The notes below the pieces were generated by a model. That model was not told the DNA's origin. It saw only the letters and a list, made by a program, of their open reading frames with translations, and ran no database searches. Source: Betaproteobacteria bacterium (GTDB lineage Bacteria > Pseudomonadota > Gammaproteobacteria > Burkholderiales > SG8-41). From it: DNA of 6,039 bases. Below, piece by piece: positions 1 through 6,039 of the stretch; within the stretch, counting starts at the first letter, position 1; each line of letters opens with the position of its first letter. The stretch lies in contig JAIOOZ010000702.1 of assembly GCA_021414185.1 (NCBI GenBank), positions 1-6,039 on the forward strand, given 5' to 3'. The position numbers and the translations under genes were made by a program.

Positions 1-3000
1 ACCGTCCACGACATCGTGCCGTCGGTGCCCGTCTTGGGTTCCTTGGTGGCGAACAGGGCGTTGAGCACGGGCGATTTGCCGCCGGCTTCCGCGAGCGCGC
101 CGAGTTTGTCCACGCGATGGCGCACGATGCGCGCGAACGCGGCAACGATGCTGGGCACGCGCAGCGGTTTGCCGTCCGGCGGCATCGCGCAGTCGAACGC
201 GTCGCCGCCGGTGCGCGCCAGCACGTCGAGCTTCATGCGCAGCCACTGGGCGTCGAGAGCGCGCATGTCCATCGACAGCGTTTTCGCAATCGCGCCGAGG
301 CCGCGCGGCTGTTCGTTGCCGTTGATCCACACTTCGAACGGGTAGGGCGCGCCGTTTTCCACGTGGCCGACGAAGATGGCGAAACGTCCGAACGGCGATT
401 CAACCATGTAGGTCCACGACGGATTGCCGTCCGGCAGCACCGGGCGTCCGGGCCAGCGCAGGCTCAGCAGCGCCGGTGCGGGCGCTGCGTCGAGCCGGAT
501 ACGGCGGTCGGTGTCGGAAGTATCGAGGTCGTTGGGCTCCGCGGTCGCGGCCGCCGGGGTGACGGAGAGTACGCTGCCTAACACGGCATTCGGCCGGTAG
601 GTAGCGATGCCTTTCAGTCCCGATTTCCACGCTTCGAAGTAAAGGTCTTCGAACTGGTCGTAGGGATAGTTCTCCGGCACGTTCACGGTCTTGCTGATGG
701 CCGAATCGACGAACGGCGCGATCGCCGCCACCATGCGCATGTGGTCGAGCGCCGAGATTTCGAGCGCGGTGATGAAGTGCGCGGGCAGTTTCTCCACGTC
801 GCCGCCATGGTGCCGGTACAGGCGCCACGCGTGATCTTCGACGTCATAGGTGCGATGCGTGTCATCGGGCATGCGCTTTTTGCGCTGATAAGTCCACGCG
901 TAAGGCGGCTCTATGCCGTTCGATGCATTGTCCGCGAACGCCAGCGAGATGGTTCCGGTCGGCGCAATCGACAGGAGGTGGCTGTTGCGCACGCCGTGCA
1001 CGGCGATTTCTTTTTTGAGCGCCGCCGGCAGGCGCGAGGCGAAGCGCGGCGCGGCCAGGTAGTGCTGCGCGTTGAACAGCGGAAATGCGCCTTTTTCCTT
1101 CGCGATGGCAAGCGATGCCGCATAGGATTCGTCGCGCATGAAAGCGGCAATTTTTCCGCCCATGTTGCGGGCTTCGCCGGTATCGTATTTGAGGCCAAGC
1201 ATGACGAGCGTGTCGCCGAGGCCGGTGAAGCCGAGCCCGATGCGGCGCTTGGCGCGCGCTTCCGCCTGCTGCTGCGGCAGCGGCCACACGGTGGCGTCGA
1301 GCACGTTGTCGAGCATGCGCACTGCCGGGTGAATGACTCGCGCGAACGCCGTGAAATCGAAACTCGCCGTGGGGCGGAAAGCGTCGGTGACGAACAGCGT
1401 GAGATTGATGCTGCCCAGACAGCAGCAACCGTATGCGGGCAGCGGCTGCTCGCCGCAGTTATGCACGTAAAGGCCGTTGGCGTCGAATGCGTGTACGTGC
1501 TCGATGCGGGCGTCAAACACTTCTTCCGAGCCCGCCGGCGTCACCGCAGCAACGGTTGCAACAAAGCGCTCCGCGTTGGGGGCGCGACGATAAGCAGATA
1601 TGGCTTGCTTCAGACGCGCCGCCTTGTCGCTGTCGGCAAATCCGATCAGGTCGGCAAAACGCACCAGGTTATCGTTTGCGACCACGAGTTCGTGCTGGGC
1701 AAGACAGGGGTAGCTGGCACTCCTGCCCCGACCGTCCGGCAGTTCCCGCAGCGCCGCGGGGCGGCGATCGCGATAAATCGACGCGGCGATTCCAAGCCGC
1801 AGCAGCATGCGCTGGACCGCTTCCAGCCGCACGAGATCGGATTGCGCAAGGCGAATGCTGACGCCCTTTTCCTGCTCTCCCTGGACCGACCCGTCGGCAT
1901 CGAACAGGCCGCGCAGAAAGCCGCGGCAAAACGCGGAAGACGCCTGCTCTATGGCTGGTGCGATCAATTTGTCACCGGGGCGCATCCCGAACCCGAAAGC
2001 GAGATCCCGCAGTGCTGCGAGCTTAAATCTGTATTCCGCGCGGCCGGCGACTCGATGCCAGCCGGAATGATCCGCACGATGTCTGAAAACGACCGCCGCT
2101 TCCGCGACCGCCTGCATCAATGAAGCGGTGCCCAGCGCCAGTACGACGGTTCCGTCGGCAGTGGCTGCGCGCGGACCCCATACGGACAATATTGCAGTGT
2201 CTTCCTTGAGAGTACCGTCGCCGACGAGAAACCCCATCAGGTACCCCTGCCGCGCGCAACCCCGGCCTTCCCAGCCGGAGAATGCACGGTGGTTGTGCGC
2301 CACTATGCGGTCACCGGGTACTAGAGTGCTTGCCGGCACCCACTCGGTTTCGCGCACATGCCTCGTCATGCGCTTCACGCGCAACACCCGGTGATCCGGG
2401 GTGAGCTTGAGTTTCATTCCTTCCGCAGTCGCGACCTCGACGACCGGCTTGACGCCCGTCGGGAAAAAGCCCTGCTCGCCAGACGCATAGATTTGGCCGT
2501 CGACGACCGCGTGGAAAGAAGAGCCCACCAAGTCCTGGACCTGGCGCGGTCCCGCGCTGGTCATCGTCCAGGTGTCCGCAGTCACGCATGGGTTGGTCGC
2601 GTCGAGCCGCTCGCAATAGGACAGATTGTCGTCGTCGTTGATGCGGTCGATGAACACCACGCCCGGTTCGGCGTGATCGTAGGTCGATTGCATGACCTGC
2701 CGCCACAGGTCGCGCGCCTTCAGCTTGCGGTACACCCAGGCGCCGTCTCCTCGCTGTCCCGCCGCCGCGGCGAGGTCGGCCGCAGGAGGCGTTTTATGCA
2801 CGAGATCCCAGTCGCTGTCCTTTTCAACCGCGCGCATGAAGGCATCGGTCACCGCGATGCTGACGTTGAAGTTGGAAAGATCGCCGCGGTCCTTGGCGTG
2901 CACGAAATCTTCGATATCGGGGTGGTCGCAGCGCAGGATCCCCATTTGCGCGCCGCGCCGCGAGCCGGCCGATTCGACGGTTTCGCAACTGCGGTCGAAC

Positions 3001-3455
3001 ACGCGCATATAAGAGACCGGGCCGCTCGCGCTCGAATGCGTGCCGCGGACGTAGGCGCCTTTCGGGCGGATGGCCGAGAAATCGTAGCCGACGCCGCCGC
3101 CGCGCCGCATGGTTTCGGCGGCCTCCTTCAGCGCGACGTAAATGCCGGGCCGGCCGTCGACTGATTGCGAAACCGAGTCGCCCACCGGTTGCACGAAACA
3201 ATTGATGAGCGTGGCCTGCAGGTCGGTACCCGCCGCGGAATTCACGCGCCCACCCGGGATAAAACCGCCGGTCAGCGCCTCGAAAAACTCTTTTTCCCAG
3301 CGTGCGGGGTCCTGCTCGACAGCGGCGAGCGCGCGCGCCACGCGGCGGCGCACGTCGTCCGCGCTCCGCTCGTCACCCTTGGCGTACTTCTCCAGCAGCA
3401 CGTCTATACTGACTTGCTGTTGGGACAGGGCAAATTCGGAATCGTCGGGTTTCAT
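1..3455 (-). CDS. nrdJ: Adenosylcobalamin-dependent (class II) ribonucleotide reductase NrdJ, intein-containing, 3' end beyond window
   Basis: The enzyme reduces ribonucleotides to deoxyribonucleotides in the cytoplasm, using coenzyme B12 to generate a thiyl radical, so it needs no oxygen. The frame is open for 1151 codons with no stop before the left edge. The start is ATG at 3455, with AAGG seven bases upstream as a modest ribosome site. Extein landmarks: a class II N-terminal segment (about 14-50); ATLINCFVQPVGD with redox Cys86; a glycine-rich RRGGGVGYDF (117-126); NP at 288-289, then an intein (290-666), then CGEQPLPAYGCCCLGS from Cys667. By family analogy Asn288, Cys667 and Glu669 form the radical site, and Cys678 lies at the usual +11 position of the second redox cysteine. 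Further barrel motifs are GLGFTGLGDTL, APTGTIS (about 830-837) and ISKTVNVPE. Residues about 1015-1110 resemble the TSCPD domain. The usual C-terminal cysteine tail is missing because the window ends. Without the intein 774 residues are visible. It is divergent from pssA. Confidence 0.95.
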   Translation of the reverse strand, partial: MKPDDSEFALSQQQVSIDVLLEKYAKGDERSADDVRRRVARALAAVEQDPARWEKEFFEALTGGFIPGGRVNSAAGTDLQATLINCFVQPVGDSVSQSVDGRPGIYVALKEAAETMRRGGGVGYDFSAIRPKGAYVRGTHSSASGPVSYMRVFDRSCETVESAGSRRGAQMGILRCDHPDIEDFVHAKDRGDLSNFNVSIAVTDAFMRAVEKDSDWDLVHKTPPAADLAAAAGQRGDGAWVYRKLKARDLWRQVMQSTYDHAEPGVVFIDRINDDDNLSYCERLDATNPCVTADTWTMTSAGPRQVQDLVGSSFHAVVDGQIYASGEQGFFPTGVKPVVEVATAEGMKLKLTPDHRVLRVKRMTRHVRETEWVPASTLVPGDRIVAHNHRAFSGWEGRGCARQGYLMGFLVGDGTLKEDTAILSVWGPRAATADGTVVLALGTASLMQAVAEAAVVFRHRADHSGWHRVAGRAEYRFKLAALRDLAFGFGMRPGDKLIAPAIEQASSAFCRGFLRGLFDADGSVQGEQEKGVSIRLAQSDLVRLEAVQRMLLRLGIAASIYRDRRPAALRELPDGRGRSASYPCLAQHELVVANDNLVRFADLIGFADSDKAARLKQAISAYRRAPNAERFVATVAAVTPAGSEEVFDARIEHVHAFDANGLYVHNCGEQPLPAYGCCCLGSINLTLFVTDAFRPTASFDFTAFARVIHPAVRMLDNVLDATVWPLPQQQAEARAKRRIGLGFTGLGDTLVMLGLKYDTGEARNMGGKIAAFMRDESYAASLAIAKEKGAFPLFNAQHYLAAPRFASRLPAALKKEIAVHGVRNSHLLSIAPTGTISLAFADNASNGIEPPYAWTYQRKKRMPDDTHRTYDVEDHAWRLYRHHGGDVEKLPAHFITALEISALDHMRMVAAIAPFVDSAISKTVNVPENYPYDQFEDLYFEAWKSGLKGIATYRPNAVLGSVLSVTPAAATAEPNDLDTSDTDRRIRLDAAPAPALLSLRWPGRPVLPDGNPSWTYMVESPFGRFAIFVGHVENGAPYPFEVWINGNEQPRGLGAIAKTLSMDMRALDAQWLRMKLDVLARTGGDAFDCAMPPDGKPLRVPSIVAAFARIVRHRVDKLGALAEAGGKSPVLNALFATKEPKTGTDGTMSWT
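1458..2588 (-). mobile_element. In-frame intein with LAGLIDADG homing endonuclease inside NrdJ (precursor residues 290-666)
   Basis: This is a 377-residue protein-splicing element that excises itself from the NrdJ precursor and joins NP (288-289) to CGEQPLP (667 on). Splicing block A starts at Cys290 with CVTADT. Block B has LTPDH with Thr352 and His355. Block F is VFDARIEHVHAF (646-657), and block G is NGLYVHN with His665 and Asn666, followed by the Cys667 nucleophile. All standard class 1 residues are therefore present. Between the splicing blocks lie two LAGLIDADG-type motifs, GYLMGFLVGDGTL (404-416) and GFLRGLFDADGSV (512-524), each keeping its metal-binding aspartate (Asp413 and Asp521). 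The endonuclease therefore looks intact, and it should cut intein-free nrdJ alleles to copy the element into them. Codon use differs from the host gene: AGA/AGG arginine codons occur four times (365, 458, 476, 578) and not once in the 774 visible extein codons. Intein boundaries are certain to the residue if splicing is canonical; activity is inferred. Confidence 0.95.
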
Positions 3456-3527
3456 GTTCGGGCCTTGAAGGATTAGGCAAAGCGATGCTGCAAAAGTTTG
3501 GTCCCGGCGGAGTCGGACTCGCTGCGG

Positions 3528-3559
3528 GGCAGCAATTATACAGGCACGCGCTTGCTGCC
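3528..3559. repeat. 8-bp inverted repeat bracketing the nrdJ -10 box
   Basis: GGCAGCAA (3528-3535) and TTGCTGCC (3552-3559) are perfect inverted copies separated by 16 bases. One arm touches the end of the TATAAT box and the other lies where the spacer meets the -35 position. The arms are centred 24 bp apart, so a dimeric regulator bound here would cover the promoter. It could equally be a chance palindrome. It does not resemble the NrdR box consensus. Confidence 0.4.
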
Positions 3560-3564
3560 GGCAC
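3535..3564 (-). promoter_or_regulatory. Candidate nrdJ promoter
   Basis: Read on the minus strand, 3540 to 3535 is a perfect TATAAT. The best -35 match, GTGCCG at 3564-3559 with 18-bp spacing, agrees with the sigma70 consensus at only three of six positions. Transcription would start near 3527, leaving a leader of about 72 nt before the nrdJ ATG. Such a weak -35 suggests either an activator or a modest basal level. No experimental support is available. Confidence 0.45.
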
Positions 3565-3592
3565 CCTTCAGCGGGAACAAAATACGGTGGGG

Positions 3593-3598
3593 TATACT
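3593..3598 (+). promoter_or_regulatory. Possible -10 box for pssA
   Basis: TATACT matches the sigma70 -10 consensus at five of six positions. No acceptable -35 hexamer lies 15 to 19 bases upstream and there is no TGn extension. If used, transcription would begin about four bases before the pssA ATG, giving a nearly leaderless message. That would agree with the absence of a recognisable Shine-Dalgarno sequence at that start. Confidence 0.25.
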
Positions 3599-3608
3599 CA
3601 AAAAAGCG

Positions 3609-4253
3609 ATGTCCAATACAACTCCTCCGCCGGCGGGCAAACCCAGGCATTTTTCGATGGTGCGGGGGTTTCACCTCGCCGACTTTTTCACGCTCGCCAA
3701 TGCGGCCTGCGGGGTCGCGATGATTTTTCTCGCCATGATTTACGTCGGCAACTCGTCGGCAGCGCATTTTTTTGCCGCGGCGGCCATGGCGCCGGCGGCT
3801 TTCGTGTTTGACGTGCTGGACGGCCGTATCGCGCGCTGGCGGCACACTCATTCCGCGCTGGGGCGTGAACTCGACTCGTTGTCCGACGTCATTTCGTTCG
3901 GCGTCGCCCCCGCGGCGCTCGGTTATGCAGCCGGCCTGCGCGGCGGCTGGGACTGGATCGTGCTGATTTATTTTGTCTGCTGCGGCGTGAGCCGCCTCGC
4001 GCGCTACAACGTCACTGCCGAGAGCCTTTCGGCGGGTAGCGACAAGGTCGCCTATTTTGAAGGCACGCCGATTCCCACCAGCGTATTGCTGGTCGCGGTG
4101 CTGGCGGTACTCGCGTGGCAGGAGCGGCTGGGCGAAAATCTTTACGGCGGGGTATGGACGTTGGGGCCGTGGGATCTGCATCCGCTGGCGCTCATGTTCC
4201 TGTTGTCGGGCACCCTGATGATCAGCAAAACATTGCGGATACCCAAACTCTGA
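3609..4253 (+). CDS. pssA: CDP-diacylglycerol--serine O-phosphatidyltransferase (PssA), CDP-alcohol phosphotransferase family
   Basis: This 214-residue inner-membrane enzyme should transfer the phosphatidyl group of CDP-diacylglycerol to L-serine, giving phosphatidylserine, the precursor of phosphatidylethanolamine. The family signature DxxDGxxAR-x8-GxxxDxxxD is complete: Asp68, Asp71-Gly72, Ala75-Arg76, Gly85, Asp89 and Asp93. These aspartates bind the metal ions and CDP. Hydrophobic stretches at about 26-47, 51-67, 94-110, 114-127, 158-172 and 190-205 predict roughly six membrane helices. GVSRLARYN (126-134) and YFEGTPIPTS (149-158) are typical of the serine branch rather than of PgsA. The ATG at 3609 is preferred because the frame upstream (from 3498) overlaps the divergent nrdJ promoter and encodes non-conserved sequence. 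A second ATG at 3657 begins directly before the conserved part and cannot be excluded. No clear Shine-Dalgarno sequence precedes either. The serine specificity is inferred; the superfamily is certain. Confidence 0.85.
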   Translation: MSNTTPPPAGKPRHFSMVRGFHLADFFTLANAACGVAMIFLAMIYVGNSSAAHFFAAAAMAPAAFVFDVLDGRIARWRHTHSALGRELDSLSDVISFGVAPAALGYAAGLRGGWDWIVLIYFVCCGVSRLARYNVTAESLSAGSDKVAYFEGTPIPTSVLLVAVLAVLAWQERLGENLYGGVWTLGPWDLHPLALMFLLSGTLMISKTLRIPKL

Positions 4254-4260
4254 GGGCAAC

Positions 4261-4274
4261 CGGCCTGCGGGCCG
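4261..4274 (+). other. Short GC hairpin between pssA and the carboxypeptidase gene
   Basis: CGGCC (4261-4265) pairs perfectly with GGCCG (4270-4274) around a TGCG tetraloop. There is no following T run, so it is not a convincing intrinsic terminator. It ends ten bases before the next ATG, where a Shine-Dalgarno sequence would be expected but none is obvious. It could modulate translation of the downstream gene or be incidental in GC-rich DNA. Confidence 0.25.
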
Positions 4275-4284
4275 TGAAATCTGC

Positions 4285-5790
4285 ATGTCTACAGTAACTG
4301 CCGCCGCTCCCAGCTATAACGAGCTCTGCCGCGTCTGGTCGCGCCTTTACCGCTATAACCATCTCGCCTCTATCGTCGGCTGGGACCGCAACGCGATGAT
4401 GCCGCCCAAGGGCAATGACGCGCGCGCCGCGGCGGAAGCCGAGTTGAGCGCATTGATACATCGCACGCGAACGGAACCGCGCCTGGCGGAATTGTTGCGC
4501 GCGGCGGAGCAGGAGCTGCTCACGGACGTCGAACGCGCCAACCTGCGCGAGATACGGCGCGACTGGCGCGATGCGAATGCCTTGCCGGAAGCTCTGGTCG
4601 AAGCGAAAACGCTGGCGGGCGCGAAATGCGAGCATGCGTGGCGCAGCCAGCGCCCGGCGAACGACTGGCCTGGATTTCTTGAAAATTTTCGTGAAGTCGT
4701 GAAGCTTGCGCGCGAAGAAGCGCAATTGCTCGCCGCCGACAGCGGGCTCACGCGCTATGACGCGCTGATGGACCGCTTCGAACCCGGTGTGCGCGCTGCG
4801 GATATCGACCGCATATTCGCGGACGTTAAACAATGGTTGCCGGACCTTGTCTCGCGCGTGCAGGCGAAGCAGCGCGATGAAAAAATAATCGCGCCGGTGC
4901 CGCCGTTTCCCGTCGCCGGCCAGCGGGCGCTGAACCTCGCCGTGATGCAATTGCTGGGATTCGATTTTGCCGCAGGGCGGCTGGACGAGAGCACGCACCC
5001 TTTCAGCGGCGGTGTGCCGGAGGACGTGCGCCTCACCACGCGTTATCGCGCCGAAGATTTCGCGCAAAGCCTGATGGGCTCTATCCACGAAACCGGCCAC
5101 GCGCGCTTCGAGCAGAACCTGCCGCGCGAGTGGCTGGGCCAGCCGATAGGCGTGGCGCGCTCGTACGGCATCCATGAAAGCCAAAGCCTGTCTTTCGAGA
5201 TGCAGCTCGCGCGCAGCCGCGGTTTTGTCGGCCTGTTGGCGCCCATGCTGAGCGCGCAATTCGGCGCGCAGCCGGCGTTCTCGGCGGACAATTTGTTCAG
5301 GCTGCTGACGCGTGTAAAGCCGGGCTTCATACGGGTAGACGCCGACGAAGTGACTTATCCCGCGCATGTGATCCTGCGCTATGAAATCGAGCGCGCGCTG
5401 ATCGAGGGCGAAATCGAAGCCGACGACATACCCGCGCTGTGGGACGAAAAAATGCAGGCTTTTCTCGGGCTCGACACGCGCGGCAATTTCAAGGACGGCT
5501 GCATGCAGGACGTGCACTGGACCGAAGGCGCGTTCGGTTATTTTCCGAGCTACACACTGGGCGCCATGTACGCGGCGCAATGGTTTGCCGCCATGCGCCG
5601 CGCCACGCCCGACCTCGACGCGCGGATTGCCGCAGGCGATCTCGCGCCGGTATTCGCGTGGCTCAATGCGAACATCTGGTCGCAGGCGAGCCGCTGGGAT
5701 ACACCGGAACTGGTGCGGCGCGCGAGCGGCGAAGCGTTGAATCCGCAGCATCTGCGTAAACATCTCGAGACACGCTACCTGGGATCATGA
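4285..5790 (+). CDS. Carboxypeptidase Taq-type (M32 family) zinc metallocarboxypeptidase
   Basis: This 501-residue enzyme should remove C-terminal amino acids from peptides in the cytoplasm; no signal peptide is present. All the family's hallmark motifs appear in order. HPF is at 238-240 and DVRLT at 247-251. HETGH at 268-272 holds zinc ligands His268 and His272 and catalytic Glu269. HESQS at 297-301 supplies Glu298 as the likely third ligand. IRVDAD is at 349-354 and GCMQDVHW at 405-412. The N-terminal part (about 10-42), with GWDRNAMMPP, is the usual helical lid region, and about 500 residues is the normal family length, so the gene looks complete. The ATG at 4285 places the first conserved residues at the expected distance from the N-terminus. 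It lies 31 bp after pssA on the same strand, so co-transcription is likely although no metabolic link is evident. Family members cut a wide range of residues except proline; the substrate here is unknown. Confidence 0.95.
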   Translation: MSTVTAAAPSYNELCRVWSRLYRYNHLASIVGWDRNAMMPPKGNDARAAAEAELSALIHRTRTEPRLAELLRAAEQELLTDVERANLREIRRDWRDANALPEALVEAKTLAGAKCEHAWRSQRPANDWPGFLENFREVVKLAREEAQLLAADSGLTRYDALMDRFEPGVRAADIDRIFADVKQWLPDLVSRVQAKQRDEKIIAPVPPFPVAGQRALNLAVMQLLGFDFAAGRLDESTHPFSGGVPEDVRLTTRYRAEDFAQSLMGSIHETGHARFEQNLPREWLGQPIGVARSYGIHESQSLSFEMQLARSRGFVGLLAPMLSAQFGAQPAFSADNLFRLLTRVKPGFIRVDADEVTYPAHVILRYEIERALIEGEIEADDIPALWDEKMQAFLGLDTRGNFKDGCMQDVHWTEGAFGYFPSYTLGAMYAAQWFAAMRRATPDLDARIAAGDLAPVFAWLNANIWSQASRWDTPELVRRASGEALNPQHLRKHLETRYLGS

Positions 5791-5816
5791 GTCCGCGCGC
5801 GCCGCGTCCTGTGCGT

Positions 5817-5853
5817 GATGGCGGGATGGGTTACATTATCGCTCCGCCATCCC
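5817..5853 (+). other. Two overlapping alternative stems upstream of the last gene
   Basis: GATGGCGG (5817-5824) pairs perfectly with CCGCCATC (5844-5851). In the alternative, GGGATGG (5823-5829) pairs with CCATCCC (5847-5853). The two share bases, so only one can form at a time. Neither is followed by a T run, so an intrinsic terminator is unlikely. The second stem ends directly at the AAGGA ribosome site of the next gene, leaving open an effect on its translation. Confidence 0.3.
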
Positions 5854-5858
5854 AAGGA
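5854..5858 (+). promoter_or_regulatory. Shine-Dalgarno sequence of the solute-binding-protein-like gene
   Basis: AAGGA lies 11 bases before the ATG at 5870. The spacing is slightly long but usable. It fixes this ATG as the start and argues that the gene is translated on its own rather than by coupling to the carboxypeptidase gene, which ends 79 bp earlier. Confidence 0.55.
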
Positions 5859-5869
5859 ATTCCGCAATC

Positions 5870-6039
5870 ATGAGTGAAGATATTTCCGCCGCGCGCGCCG
5901 ATCTCGCCCCCACGGGCACCCTGCACGTCGGCATCAACTTTGCCAATATCCTGCTCACCGCGCGGGACCCCGTCACGCGCGCGCCGAGCGGTGTCGCGCT
6001 CGATCTCGCGCACGAGTTCGGCAAGCGTTTGGGCGTGCC
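5870..6039 (+). CDS. Start of a substrate-binding-domain (SBP_bac_3-like) protein, 3' end beyond window
   Basis: Only the first 56 codons are visible. LAPTGTLHVGINFAN (residues 12-26) followed by SGVALDLAHEFGKRLGV (40-56) matches the usual opening of family 3 periplasmic solute-binding domains, in which a first beta strand (TLxVGI) is followed by a G-(F/V)-x-x-DLA helix. Proteins of this family bind amino acids or other small polar solutes for ABC transporters, and some have enzymatic relatives. Here the domain begins within about 15 residues of the start codon, with no lysine-rich, hydrophobic signal peptide ahead of it, so export by the Sec route is not apparent. The ligand cannot be judged from this fragment. 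The reading frame runs off the right edge with no stop. Confidence 0.7.
   Translation, partial: MSEDISAARADLAPTGTLHVGINFANILLTARDPVTRAPSGVALDLAHEFGKRLGV

Noticed and set aside
741..2123. A 460-codon open frame on the plus strand opposite nrdJ
   Set aside because: It spans both the intein and the C-extein in antisense and has an arginine-rich composition with no family motif. The NrdJ frame on the other strand is decisive.
1458..2588. A split intein or a frameshift inside the element
   Set aside because: Codon-by-codon reading shows one continuous frame from the N-extein through blocks A, B, C, E, F and G into the C-extein, with no stop and no phase change.
2358..3164. A 268-codon plus-strand frame opposite the NrdJ N-extein
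   Set aside because: It is another antisense shadow, lacking a ribosome site and any recognisable domain.
3456..3608. A cobalamin riboswitch or NrdR boxes controlling nrdJ
   Set aside because: The leader of about 72 nt is too short for a B12 riboswitch and shows no B12-box-like element. No pair of ACACWATATWTNGTGT-like sites is visible.
4222..5763. A 513-codon open frame on the minus strand opposite the carboxypeptidase gene
   Set aside because: It is antisense to a gene with every M32 motif in place. Its translation is arginine- and alanine-rich with no recognisable domain, as expected from the mirror of a GC-rich coding frame.
5831..5840. A promoter -10 box (CATTAT) before the last gene
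   Set aside because: It matches the consensus at only four of six positions and has no -35 partner at normal spacing. It also lies in the loop of the candidate stems.

Overview
The window is GC-rich bacterial chromosome, fully coding apart from short spacers. Gene content and protein style (a long NrdJ with a GCCCLGS active-site loop, a short integral-membrane PssA, an M32 carboxypeptidase) fit a proteobacterium, most likely a betaproteobacterium. That placement is inferred from remembered family style, not from a search.

Layout. Positions 3455 to 1 on the minus strand hold one uninterrupted reading frame of 1151 codons that runs off the left edge. It encodes the adenosylcobalamin-dependent (class II) ribonucleotide reductase NrdJ. 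The frame is interrupted in phase by a 377-residue intein (1458-2588) with complete splicing blocks and a two-motif LAGLIDADG homing endonuclease. The intein sits immediately before the catalytic thiyl-radical cysteine, so the Asn-Cys-Glu active-site triad is only assembled after protein splicing. A divergent 153-bp intergenic region (3456-3608) follows. It carries a perfect TATAAT box for nrdJ inside an 8-bp inverted repeat, and a weaker TATACT box for the plus-strand genes.

On the plus strand come pssA (3609-4253, phosphatidylserine synthase), an M32 family zinc carboxypeptidase (4285-5790, 31 bp downstream and probably co-transcribed), and the start of a solute-binding-protein-like gene (5870 to the right edge) that has its own Shine-Dalgarno sequence and no signal peptide.

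How they work together. The genes do not form one pathway. NrdJ makes deoxyribonucleotides without needing oxygen, PssA makes phosphatidylserine for membrane phosphatidylethanolamine, and the carboxypeptidase trims peptides in the cytoplasm. The notable element is the intein: a selfish element lodged in the most conserved spot of an important enzyme, with codon use unlike its host gene. I saw no RNA gene, CRISPR array, insertion sequence or gene-free stretch above 300 bases.
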